A DNA stretch of 64,000 nucleotides from Peribacillus tepidiphilus. GTDB lineage: Bacteria > Bacillota > Bacilli > Bacillales > DSM-1321. The notes under the pieces are model-generated. The model saw only the letters and a list, made by a program, of their open reading frames with translations, did not search any database and was not told where the DNA came from. Position 1 is the first letter of the stretch, and each line of letters opens with the position of its first letter. The translations under genes and the position numbers were made by a program. The DNA lies in contig NZ_WIAQ01000015.1 in assembly GCF_009466385.1 (NCBI RefSeq), positions 62,001 to 126,000 on the forward strand. The letters run 5' to 3'. Of this stretch, positions 1 through 8,962 are shown one piece after another.

Positions 1-611
1 TTCAACAGTTAGCTGAAAATTTTCAAGTAGGCAGATCAGCGATTCGAGAAGCGCTAAGTGCTTTAAGAGCCATGGGATTAGTAGAAATGCGCCAAGGAGA
101 AGGAACCTTCATAAAGCAGTTTGATCCTGAAAGTAATACTTTATCTCTTTCATCGGCAATACTGATGAATCAAACCGATATTATTCATCTACTTGAAGTT
201 AGAAAAATCCTAGAAGTTGGTTCAGTCCGATCCGCTGCCAGAAATCGAACGGATGAAGATATTATGGAATTGACCGCTACGCTCGAGAAAATGAGAAAAT
301 CTTTTGGTGATGAAAAAGCAGGAGAGAAGGCAGATATACTTTTTCATTTGGGTATTGCCAAAGCCTCTAAAAATCCTTTGCTCATTAGATTAATGAATAA
401 CGTCTCTGACATAATGGCAGAAAGTATGAGAGAGCTGAGAAGAATTTGGCTTTATTCAAAAGAAACGACTGTTGAGAGATTGTATATCCATCATGAACAG
501 ATTTTACAAGCGATTATTGACCAGGATGAAGAGAAGGCTCAGGAATTGATGTATGCGCATTTAGAGGTAATGGAAAAAAATCTTGCTGACTATTACAATG
601 ATTCGAAATAG
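1..611 (+). CDS. lutR: FadR/GntR-family transcriptional regulator, LutR-like (5' end outside window)
   Basis: Open from the first base in the frame starting at position 3, so the gene is cut by the window edge; about 202 codons remain. The visible N-terminal part reads as the end of a GntR winged helix (QQLAENFQVGRSAIREAL, then a wing with GLVEMRQGEGTFI). The rest is a helical FCD-type effector domain (LLEVRKILEVGSVRSAA; His residues near the C-terminal half such as YIHHEQIL) typical of the FadR subfamily. It stands directly upstream of lutABC in the same direction, and a perfect LutR-type palindrome lies between them, so it most likely represses lutABC in the absence of lactate. The symbol rests on context and family; a different FCD regulator is possible. 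Confidence 0.8.
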   Translation, partial: QQLAENFQVGRSAIREALSALRAMGLVEMRQGEGTFIKQFDPESNTLSLSSAILMNQTDIIHLLEVRKILEVGSVRSAARNRTDEDIMELTATLEKMRKSFGDEKAGEKADILFHLGIAKASKNPLLIRLMNNVSDIMAESMRELRRIWLYSKETTVERLYIHHEQILQAIIDQDEEKAQELMYAHLEVMEKNLADYYNDSK

Positions 612-658
612 ACGCCAAATAGATAAATATGATTTTATTCAAAAAAATGTTGTAATAT

Positions 659-672
659 TGAAACCGTTTTAT
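659..672 (+). promoter_or_regulatory. cre-like site upstream of lutABC (weak)
   Basis: TGAAACCGTTTTAT matches the left half of the CcpA consensus TGNAANCGNTNNCA completely but misses the final CA. Lactate-utilisation operons of Bacillus are known to be subject to carbon catabolite repression, which makes the site plausible. Two mismatches keep the confidence low. Confidence 0.3.
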
Positions 673-724
673 TAACCTATTAATGGAATATTTTTAATTT
701 AATAGAGTTGGTAAAATCGAAGTT

Positions 725-741
725 AGGTCATCTGATGACCT
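725..741 (+). promoter_or_regulatory. LutR operator (palindrome AGGTCAT-CTG-ATGACCT)
   Basis: A perfect 7-bp inverted repeat with a 3-base centre. It contains TCATC-T-GATGA, which is the TCATC-N1-GATGA box described for B. subtilis LutR. It lies 44 bases before the lutA start codon, between the regulator gene and its expected target operon. An A/T-rich stretch with TAAAAT at about 711 just upstream may be the -10 region, so binding would block transcription. Confidence 0.75.
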
Positions 742-784
742 GTCATGATTTTATCTAATGTTACTTTAGGGAGGATTTTTTGAC

Positions 785-1501
785 ATGAAGGTTACCCTCT
801 TTGCAACTTGCTTAGTTGATATGTTTCAGACAGGGGTAGGAAAGGCAACAGTTGAGCTATTGGAACGTTTGGGATGTGAAATAGAATTTCCGGAATCACA
901 AGTTTGCTGTGGACAGCCTGCATACAATAGTGGATACGTAAATGAATCGAAAGAAGCGATGAAAAAAATGATCGAAACTTTCGAAAATGCAGAGTATGTA
1001 GTCTCTCCATCTGGTTCATGCGCAACGATGTTTAAGGAATATCCTCATATCTTTAAAGGGGAAGGCGAATGGGAAGAGCGGGCAAAGAAGCTTGCTGACA
1101 AAACGTACGAACTGACTCAATTTATCGTAGAGGTATTAAAGATCGAAGATGTGGGGGCACGTCTTGAAGGGAAAGCAACTTATCACACATCTTGCCATAT
1201 GACTCGTTTGCTAGGTGTGAAGGATGCACCAATGATTCTTCTGAAAAATGTAAAAGGATTAGAATTTACTCCGCTTCCAAACGCTCATAATTGCTGTGGA
1301 TTCGGTGGAACATTCTCAGTTAAAATGGGTCAAATATCCGAGCAAATGGTTGACGAAAAGGTAGCACACATTGAGGAAACGGGTGCACATTATTTAATAG
1401 GTGCAGATGCGGGCTGCCTTATGAATATTGGCGGACGGATTGAGAGAAAAGGACGTCCGGTCAAAGTAATGCATATTGCTGAAGTGTTAAACAGCCGTTG
1501 A
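785..1501 (+). CDS. lutA: L-lactate utilisation protein A, (Fe-S)-binding cysteine-rich protein
   Basis: 238 residues, the normal length of LutA. Two cysteine-rich CCG domains are visible: [10 protein letters not shown] near residue 40 and [11 protein letters not shown] near residue 165, the pattern that holds Fe-S centres in heterodisulfide-reductase- and GlpC-like subunits. LutA, LutB and LutC together oxidise L-lactate to pyruvate in the cytoplasm, passing electrons towards the respiratory chain. The start ATG is preceded by AGGGAGG at a spacing of 10. First gene of lutABC, 28 to 37 bases ahead of lutB, downstream of a LutR-type operator. Confidence 0.93.
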   Translation: MKVTLFATCLVDMFQTGVGKATVELLERLGCEIEFPESQVCCGQPAYNSGYVNESKEAMKKMIETFENAEYVVSPSGSCATMFKEYPHIFKGEGEWEERAKKLADKTYELTQFIVEVLKIEDVGARLEGKATYHTSCHMTRLLGVKDAPMILLKNVKGLEFTPLPNAHNCCGFGGTFSVKMGQISEQMVDEKVAHIEETGAHYLIGADAGCLMNIGGRIERKGRPVKVMHIAEVLNSR

Positions 1502-1538
1502 TTAAATAGCAATGCTAGCGTAAAAGGAGTTGAATAAT

Positions 1539-2966
1539 ATGGCAATGAAAACAAGTTCCAAAACATTCAAGGAACGTGTAGATCATGGAATCGACAATCA
1601 GTTCATGCGAGCGGCTGTTTCTAGTGCCCAAGAAAGACTACATGGTAGAAGATTAGCTGCCGCTGAAGAGCTTGGGAATTGGGAAGAGTGGCGTTCTCAT
1701 TCAGAGGAGATCCGTCAGCATGTTCTTGAAAACCTGGATTATTACTTATATCAATTGAGTGAAAATGTTGCCAAACGTGGTGGACATGTGTTTTTTGCTG
1801 AAACAGCGGAAGAAGCGACACAATATATTAAAGCGGTGGCAGAAAAGAAACAAGCGAAAAAAATTGTTAAATCGAAGTCCATGGTTACAGAAGAAATCAA
1901 CATGAATGCTGTTTTGGAAAGTATTGGTTGTGAGGTCATTGAAACGGATCTTGGAGAGTATATTCTTCAAGTAGACGACCATGATCCTCCATCTCATATT
2001 GTTGCACCGGCTCTTCATAAGAATAAAGAACAGGTCCGTGAAGTATTTGCTAAGAAATTAGGGTATAAACGGACTTCAAAGCCAGAAGAATTAACAGCCC
2101 ACGTTCGTGGTATCCTTCGTAAGGACTTTTTGACAGCAGACATCGGGATTACAGGCTGTAACTTTGCTATTGCTGAGACAGGCTCCGTTAGCTTAGTAAC
2201 AAATGAAGGAAACGGACGTCTTGTAACGACGATTCCAAAAACGCAAATCACAGTTATGGGTATGGAGCGTATCGTTCCAACTCACGAGGAGTTTGAAGTG
2301 CTTGTTGGAATGCTTACGAGAAGTGCAGTTGGACAAAGGTTAACAAGCTATATTTCAGCAGTTACAGGTCCTAGAGGTGCTGGTGAAGCAGATGGACCAG
2401 AAGAATTCCATCTTGTGATTGTTGACAACGGTCGTTCAAAAATACTAGGCACTGAATTCCAATCTGTACTGCAATGTATTCGCTGTGCTGCTTGTGTGAA
2501 TGTATGTCCGGTATATAGACATATCGGTGGTCACTCTTACGGTTCGATATATTCAGGACCAATTGGAGCTGTTTTATCTCCATTGCTTGGTGGATATGAT
2601 GACTATAAGGAACTGCCTTATGCATCTACACTTTGTGCAGCTTGCTCTGAAGCTTGTCCGGTCAAAATACCGCTTCATGAGCTTTTGCACAAGCATCGTC
2701 AAGTCATTGTGGAAAGAGAAGGTCGTGCACCAATTTCTGAAAAGCTTGCTATGAAAGCATTCGGATTAGGTGCGGCTTCTCCAGGGCTTTATAAGCTTGG
2801 ATCAAAAATTGCTCCTTCCGCAATGAGTCCATTTACAACTGGTTCCAAAATTTCAAAAGGTCCTGGACCTTTGAAGGCTTGGACAGAAATTCGTGAATTC
2901 CCTGCTCCAAACAAAGAACGCTTCCGGGATTGGTTCAAGAATCGTGAAAAGGGAGGGAATAAATAA
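1539..2966 (+). CDS. lutB: L-lactate utilisation protein B, iron-sulfur oxidoreductase
   Basis: 475 residues from ATG 1539. The N-terminal two thirds are a LUD domain ([18 protein letters not shown] near residues 205-222). Two ferredoxin-type motifs follow, [15 protein letters not shown] and [14 protein letters not shown], giving two [4Fe-4S] sites as in LutB and other lactate iron-sulfur subunits. The AAGGAG at 1524-1529 is correctly spaced for ATG 1539, whereas the in-frame TTG at 1530 abuts it, so the shorter form is chosen. Central subunit of lutABC; its stop codon shares one base with the lutC start, suggesting translational coupling. Confidence 0.93.
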   Translation: MAMKTSSKTFKERVDHGIDNQFMRAAVSSAQERLHGRRLAAAEELGNWEEWRSHSEEIRQHVLENLDYYLYQLSENVAKRGGHVFFAETAEEATQYIKAVAEKKQAKKIVKSKSMVTEEINMNAVLESIGCEVIETDLGEYILQVDDHDPPSHIVAPALHKNKEQVREVFAKKLGYKRTSKPEELTAHVRGILRKDFLTADIGITGCNFAIAETGSVSLVTNEGNGRLVTTIPKTQITVMGMERIVPTHEEFEVLVGMLTRSAVGQRLTSYISAVTGPRGAGEADGPEEFHLVIVDNGRSKILGTEFQSVLQCIRCAACVNVCPVYRHIGGHSYGSIYSGPIGAVLSPLLGGYDDYKELPYASTLCAACSEACPVKIPLHELLHKHRQVIVEREGRAPISEKLAMKAFGLGAASPGLYKLGSKIAPSAMSPFTTGSKISKGPGPLKAWTEIREFPAPNKERFRDWFKNREKGGNK

Positions 2967-3685
2967 TGAGCGGAACCATTCAAAATCGCGAGCAATTTTT
3001 AGCAAAAGTAGCAGGGCGCTTAGGTCGAAGTTCAATACTTTCTAGTGCGCCGAAACGTGAATATAATTACCAGCCGCAGCATAAGACATTGGCTGGTAAA
3101 ACAATGGATGAATTGGTGGAAATATTCAAGGAACATTGTGAGCGAATTCATACCGACTACTATCAAACGACTACATCCGGTTTACAAGACACTTTAAAGG
3201 CAGCTATAAATAAATTTGGCGGCGGTCCCGTCATGATCACAAAGGACCATCGATTTGATGATTTCGGCTTGCGGGGTTTGCTATCAGAGGAATTGCCTGC
3301 AAACGGATGCAAAGTATTTGAATGGAATCCTGAATTAGGCGATCAAAATATTTCGTTAGCTGAAAAATCAAATGTCGGAATTACTTTCAGCGAAATTACG
3401 CTAGCCGAATCAGCCACTGTTGTATTATTTGCAAGTCCAGAAAAAGGTCGTTCTGTAAGCTTGCTCCCTACAACTTATATTGCAATCATTCCGAAGAGCT
3501 CGATCGTTCCAAGAATGACGCAAGCAGCGCAATTTATCCGTGAAGCCGTAAAAAATGGAGAAGCAGTTCCATCAAGCATAAATTTCGTAACAGGGCCAAG
3601 TAACTCAGCGGACATCGAGATGAATTTGGTCGTTGGTGTACATGGACCAATTAAAGCAGCTTATATTGTAGTAGAAGATCAATAA
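2966..3685 (+). CDS. lutC: L-lactate utilisation protein C (LUD domain)
   Basis: 239 residues, a single LUD domain (NVGITFSEITLAESATVVLF in the middle, SSINFVTGPSNSADIEMNLV near the end, the usual LutC signature). Third subunit needed for lactate oxidation with LutA and LutB. ATG 2966 overlaps the lutB stop by one base with GGGAGGG just upstream. A strong terminator follows the stop codon, so the operon ends here. Confidence 0.92.
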   Translation: MSGTIQNREQFLAKVAGRLGRSSILSSAPKREYNYQPQHKTLAGKTMDELVEIFKEHCERIHTDYYQTTTSGLQDTLKAAINKFGGGPVMITKDHRFDDFGLRGLLSEELPANGCKVFEWNPELGDQNISLAEKSNVGITFSEITLAESATVVLFASPEKGRSVSLLPTTYIAIIPKSSIVPRMTQAAQFIREAVKNGEAVPSSINFVTGPSNSADIEMNLVVGVHGPIKAAYIVVEDQ

Positions 3686-3702
3686 AGGTTTAACTAATGA
3701 AA

Positions 3703-3737
3703 GAGCCGATTTCTAATGGAAAGTCGGCTCATTTTAT
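3703..3737 (+). terminator. Rho-independent terminator of lutABC
   Basis: GAGCCGA (3703-3709) pairs with TCGGCTC (3724-3730) around a 14-base loop, followed by ATTTTAT. It begins 17 bases after the lutC stop. Confidence 0.8.
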
Positions 3738-3788
3738 ATTGAATGTCTGGATTTTATTTGATAAGTTGAAAAAAAGAGGGGAGTATGG

Positions 3789-3899
3789 ATGTATTTAGGG
3801 GATCTAATTTATCAGTTTATCATGTTTGCTATTCTAATTTCCATCATTATAGCAATCGTCGTGATTATTAAAGGGTTCTTTTTTTCACGAAAAGGTTAA
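3789..3899 (+). CDS. Small single-pass membrane protein (DUF4083-like)
   Basis: 36 codons, MYLGDLIYQF followed by one long hydrophobic segment of about 22 residues rich in I and V, and a short basic tail (SRKG). GAGGGGAG lies just upstream of ATG 3789, giving a good ribosome binding site. The start MYLGDLIYQ resembles the short Bacillus proteins grouped as DUF4083, but this is from memory. Stands alone between the lut terminator and a bidirectional terminator. Function unknown. Confidence 0.6.
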   Translation: MYLGDLIYQFIMFAILISIIIAIVVIIKGFFFSRKG

Positions 3900-3941
3900 A
3901 GAGAATTGAGGATAGTTTGGAAGAAATATATATGGATCGCA

Positions 3942-3983
3942 AAAAATGAAGCATCTGCCACATCGGCAGATGCTTCATTTTTT
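3942..3983. terminator. Bidirectional terminator between the small ORF and ykrP
   Basis: An 18-bp near-perfect stem, AAAAATGAAGCATCTGCC at 3942-3959 with its complement at 3965-3982, loop of 5 bases. A-runs and T-runs on both sides allow it to end transcription from either direction; ykrP ends at 3987 on the other strand. Confidence 0.85.
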
Positions 3984-3986
3984 GTG

Positions 3987-5045
3987 TTAATAGCTTTGGC
4001 TGCTTTTTCGATTGCGGTTACCGCGAATGGAGTCCATATACAAGGAAATGTTTCGCAGAAGCATTTTTAATTGGCTTGTTCTTAGCTCGATGATTGGCTG
4101 GGCGAGTGATGTGATCAATTGGCTTGATAAAAAGATTGTTAATAGCAAGGAGATCCCTGCAAGCATAATAAAGTTTTCGATGTCTGTGAAATAGTTTTTC
4201 AAAGGACTTTCTCTAAACGTACGGACAAAGAATCCATGGAGCAAGTACACGTAAAGAGTTTGTTTGCCCCATTTCGTAAAGAAATACTGACCTTTTGGAA
4301 CAAAAGCCAAAAAGCTAAAAACCATGATAAGGCTTAAGACATAGAAGCCTAAGCGGGTAAACATGGCAATATAGGAACCACTTTCAAGCTCTGAATAAGG
4401 CTTTGAGCCTAGAAGCCATTTATAATTAATTTCTGGGAATTGCAGGAACCAAAAAAATACGGTGGCTATCGTAATGAAAGCGATCGAACGAGCCTTTATA
4501 TTGGTTAGTTTTTGAATGTGCTCTTTTTTCATATGGTATCCAATTAAGAACATCGGAAAGAAAACGAATGTTCTAGAAAGACTAAGATAATTTGATACAA
4601 AATCCACATAACCAATTAATAGTGCAATGGTTAAAGAAATACTAATGCCTATCCAAGGTTTCCATTTTGAGAAACCGAGCAGCATGATATTCCAGAAAAA
4701 TAAACTAACCAAGAACCATAATGACCAATGAGGAGTTAATGGATCAATGGTGAGTGAATTTTTCTGGTATAAGAAAAAATAAAAAACTGAATAGACCAAT
4801 TGGAAAATTAAATAAGGTAGAATCAGTTTCTTTGCTATTTTTGTTATATATCCTTTTTCATAGATTCCTTTTGCGAAAAAACCGGATACAAAAATAAACG
4901 CCGGCATGTGGAAGGAATAAATGGTTTTATATACCGCATAAATCGTTTCGTTATCACTGATAAATTCCCTTAGCAAATGACCAAATACAACGAAAAATAT
5001 AAGAAAAAATTTTGCATTATCAAAGAAGTAATCTCGTTGCCTCAT
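3987..5045 (-). CDS. ykrP: Membrane acyltransferase family 3 protein, YkrP-like
   Basis: 352 residues with about ten hydrophobic segments. The N-terminus has the acyltransferase-3 signature: DNAKFFLIFFVVFGHLLREF with the conserved His at residue 23, followed by FHMPAFIFVSGFF. This family O-acylates extracytoplasmic sugars or polymers at the membrane; the substrate cannot be told. It lacks the extra C-terminal SGNH domain of OatA-type enzymes. In B. subtilis ykrP is next to kinE, and here kinE is also close by, separated only by the oxidoreductase operon; the symbol rests on that gene order. Confidence 0.8.
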   Translation of the reverse strand: MRQRDYFFDNAKFFLIFFVVFGHLLREFISDNETIYAVYKTIYSFHMPAFIFVSGFFAKGIYEKGYITKIAKKLILPYLIFQLVYSVFYFFLYQKNSLTIDPLTPHWSLWFLVSLFFWNIMLLGFSKWKPWIGISISLTIALLIGYVDFVSNYLSLSRTFVFFPMFLIGYHMKKEHIQKLTNIKARSIAFITIATVFFWFLQFPEINYKWLLGSKPYSELESGSYIAMFTRLGFYVLSLIMVFSFLAFVPKGQYFFTKWGKQTLYVYLLHGFFVRTFRESPLKNYFTDIENFIMLAGISLLLTIFLSSQLITSLAQPIIELRTSQLKMLLRNISLYMDSIRGNRNRKSSQSY

Positions 5046-5474
5046 AATCGTATTGCCTCCAACCTTTCTTTAATAAAAGAACGTCGACAGCATTCATGAC
5101 TCATAGAATCAAGTTTAAAACGCAGACTGTATCATCATACATATTTTTTTGAAAAAATCAAGCCTACAAGATGTTGTTATAATACAAAATCAAATCTGTT
5201 ATATAATATTGTATACGCTTTCATATGCAGTATATTAAGGTTTTGTTCATAAAAATAATTGTGTATCATAAAATATTTGTAAATGTTTGATATTTATCAC
5301 AGCATTTCATAAGCGTTTTTCATAGAATGTTTCTAAGAGAGATTTTTCCGTAAGTTTAATAGAGATAGTGTTCATGTTTTTAAATAGGAGTCAAATGGTG
5401 CATCAAGATAGACAGAAGATCCTGCTTAAGAACATCTGTCTTCGTAAGGAGGACATAAGTAAAAAGGAGGGGAT
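5046..5474. other. Intergenic region between divergent ykrP and the oxidoreductase operon
   Basis: 429 bases, very A/T rich, with no supportable gene. It must hold the promoters of both flanking units. TATAAT-like hexamers occur at 5178 and 5202, but no -35 element at a normal distance is convincing. A cre-like site (5210-5223) is listed separately. AAAAAGGAGGGG at 5461-5472 is the binding site for the first oxidoreductase gene. Confidence 0.6.
5210..5223 (+). promoter_or_regulatory. cre-like site (CcpA) upstream of the 2-oxoacid oxidoreductase operon
   Basis: TGTATACGCTTTCA matches TGNAANCGNTNNCA at all but one defined position. It lies directly after a TATAAT hexamer (5202-5207), a position from which CcpA would repress. 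It suggests that the operon is used when preferred sugars are absent. Confidence 0.5.
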
Positions 5475-6491
5475 ATGATGTCAGTTTTACCGAAAAAAAA
5501 TGATCTCGGTTTTTTTGAGATACGACTTGAGTCTATTGGTGGATTAGGTGCAAACTTAGCAGGGAAAATGCTTGCAGAAGCAGGTGTACTGGGATTAGGA
5601 TTAAACGGTTCGAACTTTTCATCCTATGGGTCGGAAAAGAAGGGATCTCCTGTAAAATCTTTTATTCGTTTCTGTGACCCGGATGTAGAAATACGCGACC
5701 ATAGTCCAATTGAAGAGCCACATGTAATTGGGGTTTTTCACGAAGCGTTATACAAAATGGTAGATGTAGTTAGCGGTCTAAAGCCGGACAGCATTGTATT
5801 AGTAAATTCCACAAGGGATTTTGATGAAATTAAAGAAGACTTGAAAATTGAATATGGCACATTAGCTATTGTAGATGCACTTGGAATTGCGGTTGAAGAA
5901 AAAACGAAGGTGAATACAGCGATGCTTGGAGCGTTGTTTAAAATCTGTGATTTCTTAGATCCAGATTCTATGCGCTCAGTCATTAGAAAAACGTTTGAAA
6001 AGAAGTATCCTCATCTCGTTGAGCCTAATATCCGCACATTTGACCGAGGGTATAATGAAGTCACCTTCAAAACATACGAAACTCCTCAAGGTGCAAAAGG
6101 GAAACAATTCAAAGTACCATTACCACAATTAGGCTATAAAACCCAGGAAATTGGTGGGGTTATAACAGCTCAAGCTAACAGCATTTTGAAAGACTTAAGC
6201 GGTTCACGCCAAGGTTTTCTTCCGAAATTTGATAGTGAAAAATGTATCCATTGCGCGTCTTGTGATACAGTTTGTCCAGATTTTTGCTTTGTTTGGGAAG
6301 AAGGAGAAGATAAAAAGGGTCGTAAAAATATGTTCCTTAAAGGAATTGACTATCAATACTGCAAAGGTTGCTTAAAATGCGTTGAAGCGTGCCCTACAAG
6401 CGCCCTTACAGATCTTCGTGAAGAAATGGGCTATGCGGAAGCAAACACAGTGAAGCATACCTTTCCTTATGTAACAGGAGGTGCATTGTAA
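5475..6491 (+). CDS. 2-oxoacid:ferredoxin oxidoreductase, fused gamma and delta (ferredoxin) subunits
   Basis: 338 residues. Residues 1-200 form a gamma domain (RLESIGGLGANLAGKML, then GSEKKGSPVKSFIRF), and residues 240-330 carry two [4Fe-4S] motifs, CIHCASCDTVCP and CKGCLKCVEACP, as in the delta subunit. With the next gene it makes the enzyme that oxidatively decarboxylates a 2-oxoacid with CoA, reducing ferredoxin or flavodoxin in the cytoplasm. The stop overlaps the next ATG by one base. A strong GGAGGGG precedes ATG 5475, with a second in-frame ATG at 5478. Whether the substrate is pyruvate, 2-oxoglutarate or branched-chain 2-oxoacids cannot be decided here. Confidence 0.85.
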   Translation: MMSVLPKKNDLGFFEIRLESIGGLGANLAGKMLAEAGVLGLGLNGSNFSSYGSEKKGSPVKSFIRFCDPDVEIRDHSPIEEPHVIGVFHEALYKMVDVVSGLKPDSIVLVNSTRDFDEIKEDLKIEYGTLAIVDALGIAVEEKTKVNTAMLGALFKICDFLDPDSMRSVIRKTFEKKYPHLVEPNIRTFDRGYNEVTFKTYETPQGAKGKQFKVPLPQLGYKTQEIGGVITAQANSILKDLSGSRQGFLPKFDSEKCIHCASCDTVCPDFCFVWEEGEDKKGRKNMFLKGIDYQYCKGCLKCVEACPTSALTDLREEMGYAEANTVKHTFPYVTGGAL

Positions 6492-8785
6492 TGGCACTAT
6501 TAGAAAGAGATTTGAAAGAAACAGGTGTAGCAGAGCAAGTTACAACCTTTGAATCTGGTAATGAAATGGCGGCAATGGCGGCAGCCCAAATCAATTATCA
6601 TATAATGGGATATTTTCCAATCACACCATCAACAGAAGTGGCACAATTTTTAGATCAGATGAAAGCAAGAGGCGAGCATGATATTCAATTGATTGCGGCT
6701 GATGGGGAGCACGGATCCGCTGGTATATGCTATGGTGCTGCTGTCACTGGAGCCCGTGTTTTCAACGCAACAAGTGCAAATGGACTTATGTATATGCTTG
6801 AGCAATTGCCAGTCCAATCAGGAACCCGTTTCCCTATGGTCATGAACCTTGTTACTCGCTCTATTTCAGGTCCGCTTGATATTCGTGGGGATCATTCAGA
6901 TCTTTATTTTGCCTTAAATGCTGGTTGGGTTATTTTAACAGCTCGCACACCACAAGCCGTATATGATATGAACATTATGGCTCTTAAGATTTCCGAGCAT
7001 TCAAAGGTTCGCCTGCCAGTCATCGTGGCGTATGACGGTTTCTTTACATCTCATCAAAAAAGAAAAGTTCAATATTTCAAGGATCGAAAAGTGGTTCAAG
7101 ATTTTGTAGGAGAGTGTCCAACCGATTACAATTTCGCACGTGATCCTAAAAAACCTGTAACGATTGGTGCCCACATGAACGGGGAAGATTTATTGAACAA
7201 TCATTTTCAGCAATCTGAGGCGATGTACGCAGCACATGATGTTTTTCAAGAAATAGCAGATGAATACGAAAAAATTTCTGGACGCAAATATGAAGTCTTG
7301 GATTTATATAAAATGGAAGATGCTGAAGTTGCATTATTCCTTTTAAATTCTGCTGCAGAAACGGCAAAAGATGTGGTCGATCAGCTCCGTGAAAAAGGCA
7401 TAAAAGTAGGTGTGATCAGCCCGAATATTCTTCGTCCGTTCCCAGCTAAAGAAATACAGAAAGCTTTAAAAAATGTAAAAGCCCTACTCGTTGGAGAAAG
7501 AGCTGATTCTTATGGTGGTCACGGTCCAAATTTAACGCATGAGGTAAAATCAGCACTTCAAGAGGATCCTTATAACTCTACAGTTGTTTTAAGCCGTGTT
7601 TTTGGTCTTGGTGGTAAAGATTTTTATCCTCAAGATGCCCACGCATTTTTCCAAATGGCAATCGAGACAATGGAAAAAGGATATGCAGAAAAACCGTTTG
7701 ATTATTATGGTCATACACCTGGGAACCCAGAAAATGTGTTAAAGCCAGTGATTGAGCCAATGCATGGAGATGTGTATAAATCCGGACTGATTTCGGTTAC
7801 TCCAGATGAAGCTACTGGTAAGCTGAAGGTGAAGATTCCTCCCCTACGTGCGTTAACTTCCAAGCCAAAGCGTTTGGCAAGTGGTCACGGAGCTTGTCCG
7901 GGATGCGGAATTTTTGCTGGACTTGAACTGTTTTTTAAAGGGATTGAAGGAGATATCGTAGTATTATTCCAAACAGGCTGTGCCTATGTGGTAACTACTG
8001 CATACCCGTATACTTCTCATAAACAGACAATGATTCATAACTTATTCCAAAACGGAGCTGCTACTTTGTCTGGGACAGCTGAAGCCTTTTTTGAATTAAA
8101 GCGCCGGGGAGAAATCAATGTTTCTGATGATGTAACGTTTGTTATGATCACCGGAGACGGTGGTATGGATATCGGCATGGGATCAGCAATTGGTACAGCA
8201 CTAAGAAATCATAAGTTAATTATCCTTGAATATGATAATGAAGGATATATGAATACAGGCTCTCAAATGAGTTATTCAACCCCTCTAGGTCATATGACAA
8301 GCACAACGAATGTCGGTCGTTCACAAGCAGGAAAAGCATTCCACCATAAGGATACTGCCCAAATAATGGCGTCAACGAATATTCCTTACGTCTTTACAGG
8401 AACGGAAGCTTTCCCTCAAGATCTGATCAAGAAAGCTGCGAAAGCACAATGGTACGCTCAAAATATGGGTACCGTTTACGGAAAAATCTTGATTACTTGC
8501 CCATTAAACTGGAAATCTGAAGACCGTTTTGGGACTACGATCATGGAAGCTGCGGTTAATTCGTGCTTCTTCCCTCTTTATGAGGTTGAGCAGGGCCAAA
8601 CAACCATCACATACGATCCTGAAGCGAAGAATAAACGTATTCCTCTTACTGAATGGCTTTCTTACATGGGCAAAACAAAGCATCTTCTCAAACCAGAAAA
8701 TAAACATTTATTACAGGGATTTGAAGAAGAAGTAGAGCGTAGATGGCAGCGATTAAAAGCAAAGCATGAAAATCCATATCTTTAG
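6491..8785 (+). CDS. 2-oxoacid:ferredoxin oxidoreductase, fused alpha and beta subunits (TPP-dependent)
   Basis: 764 residues. The alpha (pyrimidine-binding plus domain II) part covers about residues 15-400: FPITPSTEVAQFLDQM and ADGEHGSAGICYGAAVTG are the usual signatures. The beta part starts near 455 with GHGACPGCGIFAGLELF and holds the thiamine diphosphate site GDGGMDIGMGSAIG near residue 560. Together with the preceding gene it forms a complete alpha-beta-gamma-delta enzyme in two chains, a fusion pattern unlike the separate korAB genes of many Bacillus. Start ATG overlaps the upstream stop, with AGGAGG 10 bases before. A terminator follows. Confidence 0.88.
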   Translation: MALLERDLKETGVAEQVTTFESGNEMAAMAAAQINYHIMGYFPITPSTEVAQFLDQMKARGEHDIQLIAADGEHGSAGICYGAAVTGARVFNATSANGLMYMLEQLPVQSGTRFPMVMNLVTRSISGPLDIRGDHSDLYFALNAGWVILTARTPQAVYDMNIMALKISEHSKVRLPVIVAYDGFFTSHQKRKVQYFKDRKVVQDFVGECPTDYNFARDPKKPVTIGAHMNGEDLLNNHFQQSEAMYAAHDVFQEIADEYEKISGRKYEVLDLYKMEDAEVALFLLNSAAETAKDVVDQLREKGIKVGVISPNILRPFPAKEIQKALKNVKALLVGERADSYGGHGPNLTHEVKSALQEDPYNSTVVLSRVFGLGGKDFYPQDAHAFFQMAIETMEKGYAEKPFDYYGHTPGNPENVLKPVIEPMHGDVYKSGLISVTPDEATGKLKVKIPPLRALTSKPKRLASGHGACPGCGIFAGLELFFKGIEGDIVVLFQTGCAYVVTTAYPYTSHKQTMIHNLFQNGAATLSGTAEAFFELKRRGEINVSDDVTFVMITGDGGMDIGMGSAIGTALRNHKLIILEYDNEGYMNTGSQMSYSTPLGHMTSTTNVGRSQAGKAFHHKDTAQIMASTNIPYVFTGTEAFPQDLIKKAAKAQWYAQNMGTVYGKILITCPLNWKSEDRFGTTIMEAAVNSCFFPLYEVEQGQTTITYDPEAKNKRIPLTEWLSYMGKTKHLLKPENKHLLQGFEEEVERRWQRLKAKHENPYL

Positions 8786-8823
8786 GCACATCAAAAGTTC
8801 CTCAACTTTATATATTATAAGAA

Positions 8824-8869
8824 AAAACAGGGAAAAAGACTGCGATCTTTTTTCCTGTTTTTTTTATTT
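8824..8869 (+). terminator. Terminator of the oxidoreductase operon
   Basis: AAACAGGGAAAAAGA pairs with TCTTTTTTCCTGTTT around CTGCGA, followed by an uninterrupted T-run. Located about 40 bases after the stop codon. Confidence 0.85.
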
Positions 8870-8962
8870 TTTTACATTTTTTTAAAGTTAGAGAGTTTGG
8901 AAATAGGATTTTGCAATTTTTTGTAGAATTTATGTTGAGGAGGATTTGGGGGTGCTAATAGG

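Noticed and set aside
5305-5325. Second cre site near AAGCGTTTTTCAT upstream of the oxidoreductase operon
   Set aside because: Only the central GCG fits; the defined outer bases are wrong in both directions.
8915-8930. 0A box upstream of kinE (TTTGTAGAA)
   Set aside because: One mismatch at the key C of TGTC; too common in A/T-rich DNA to list as a feature.
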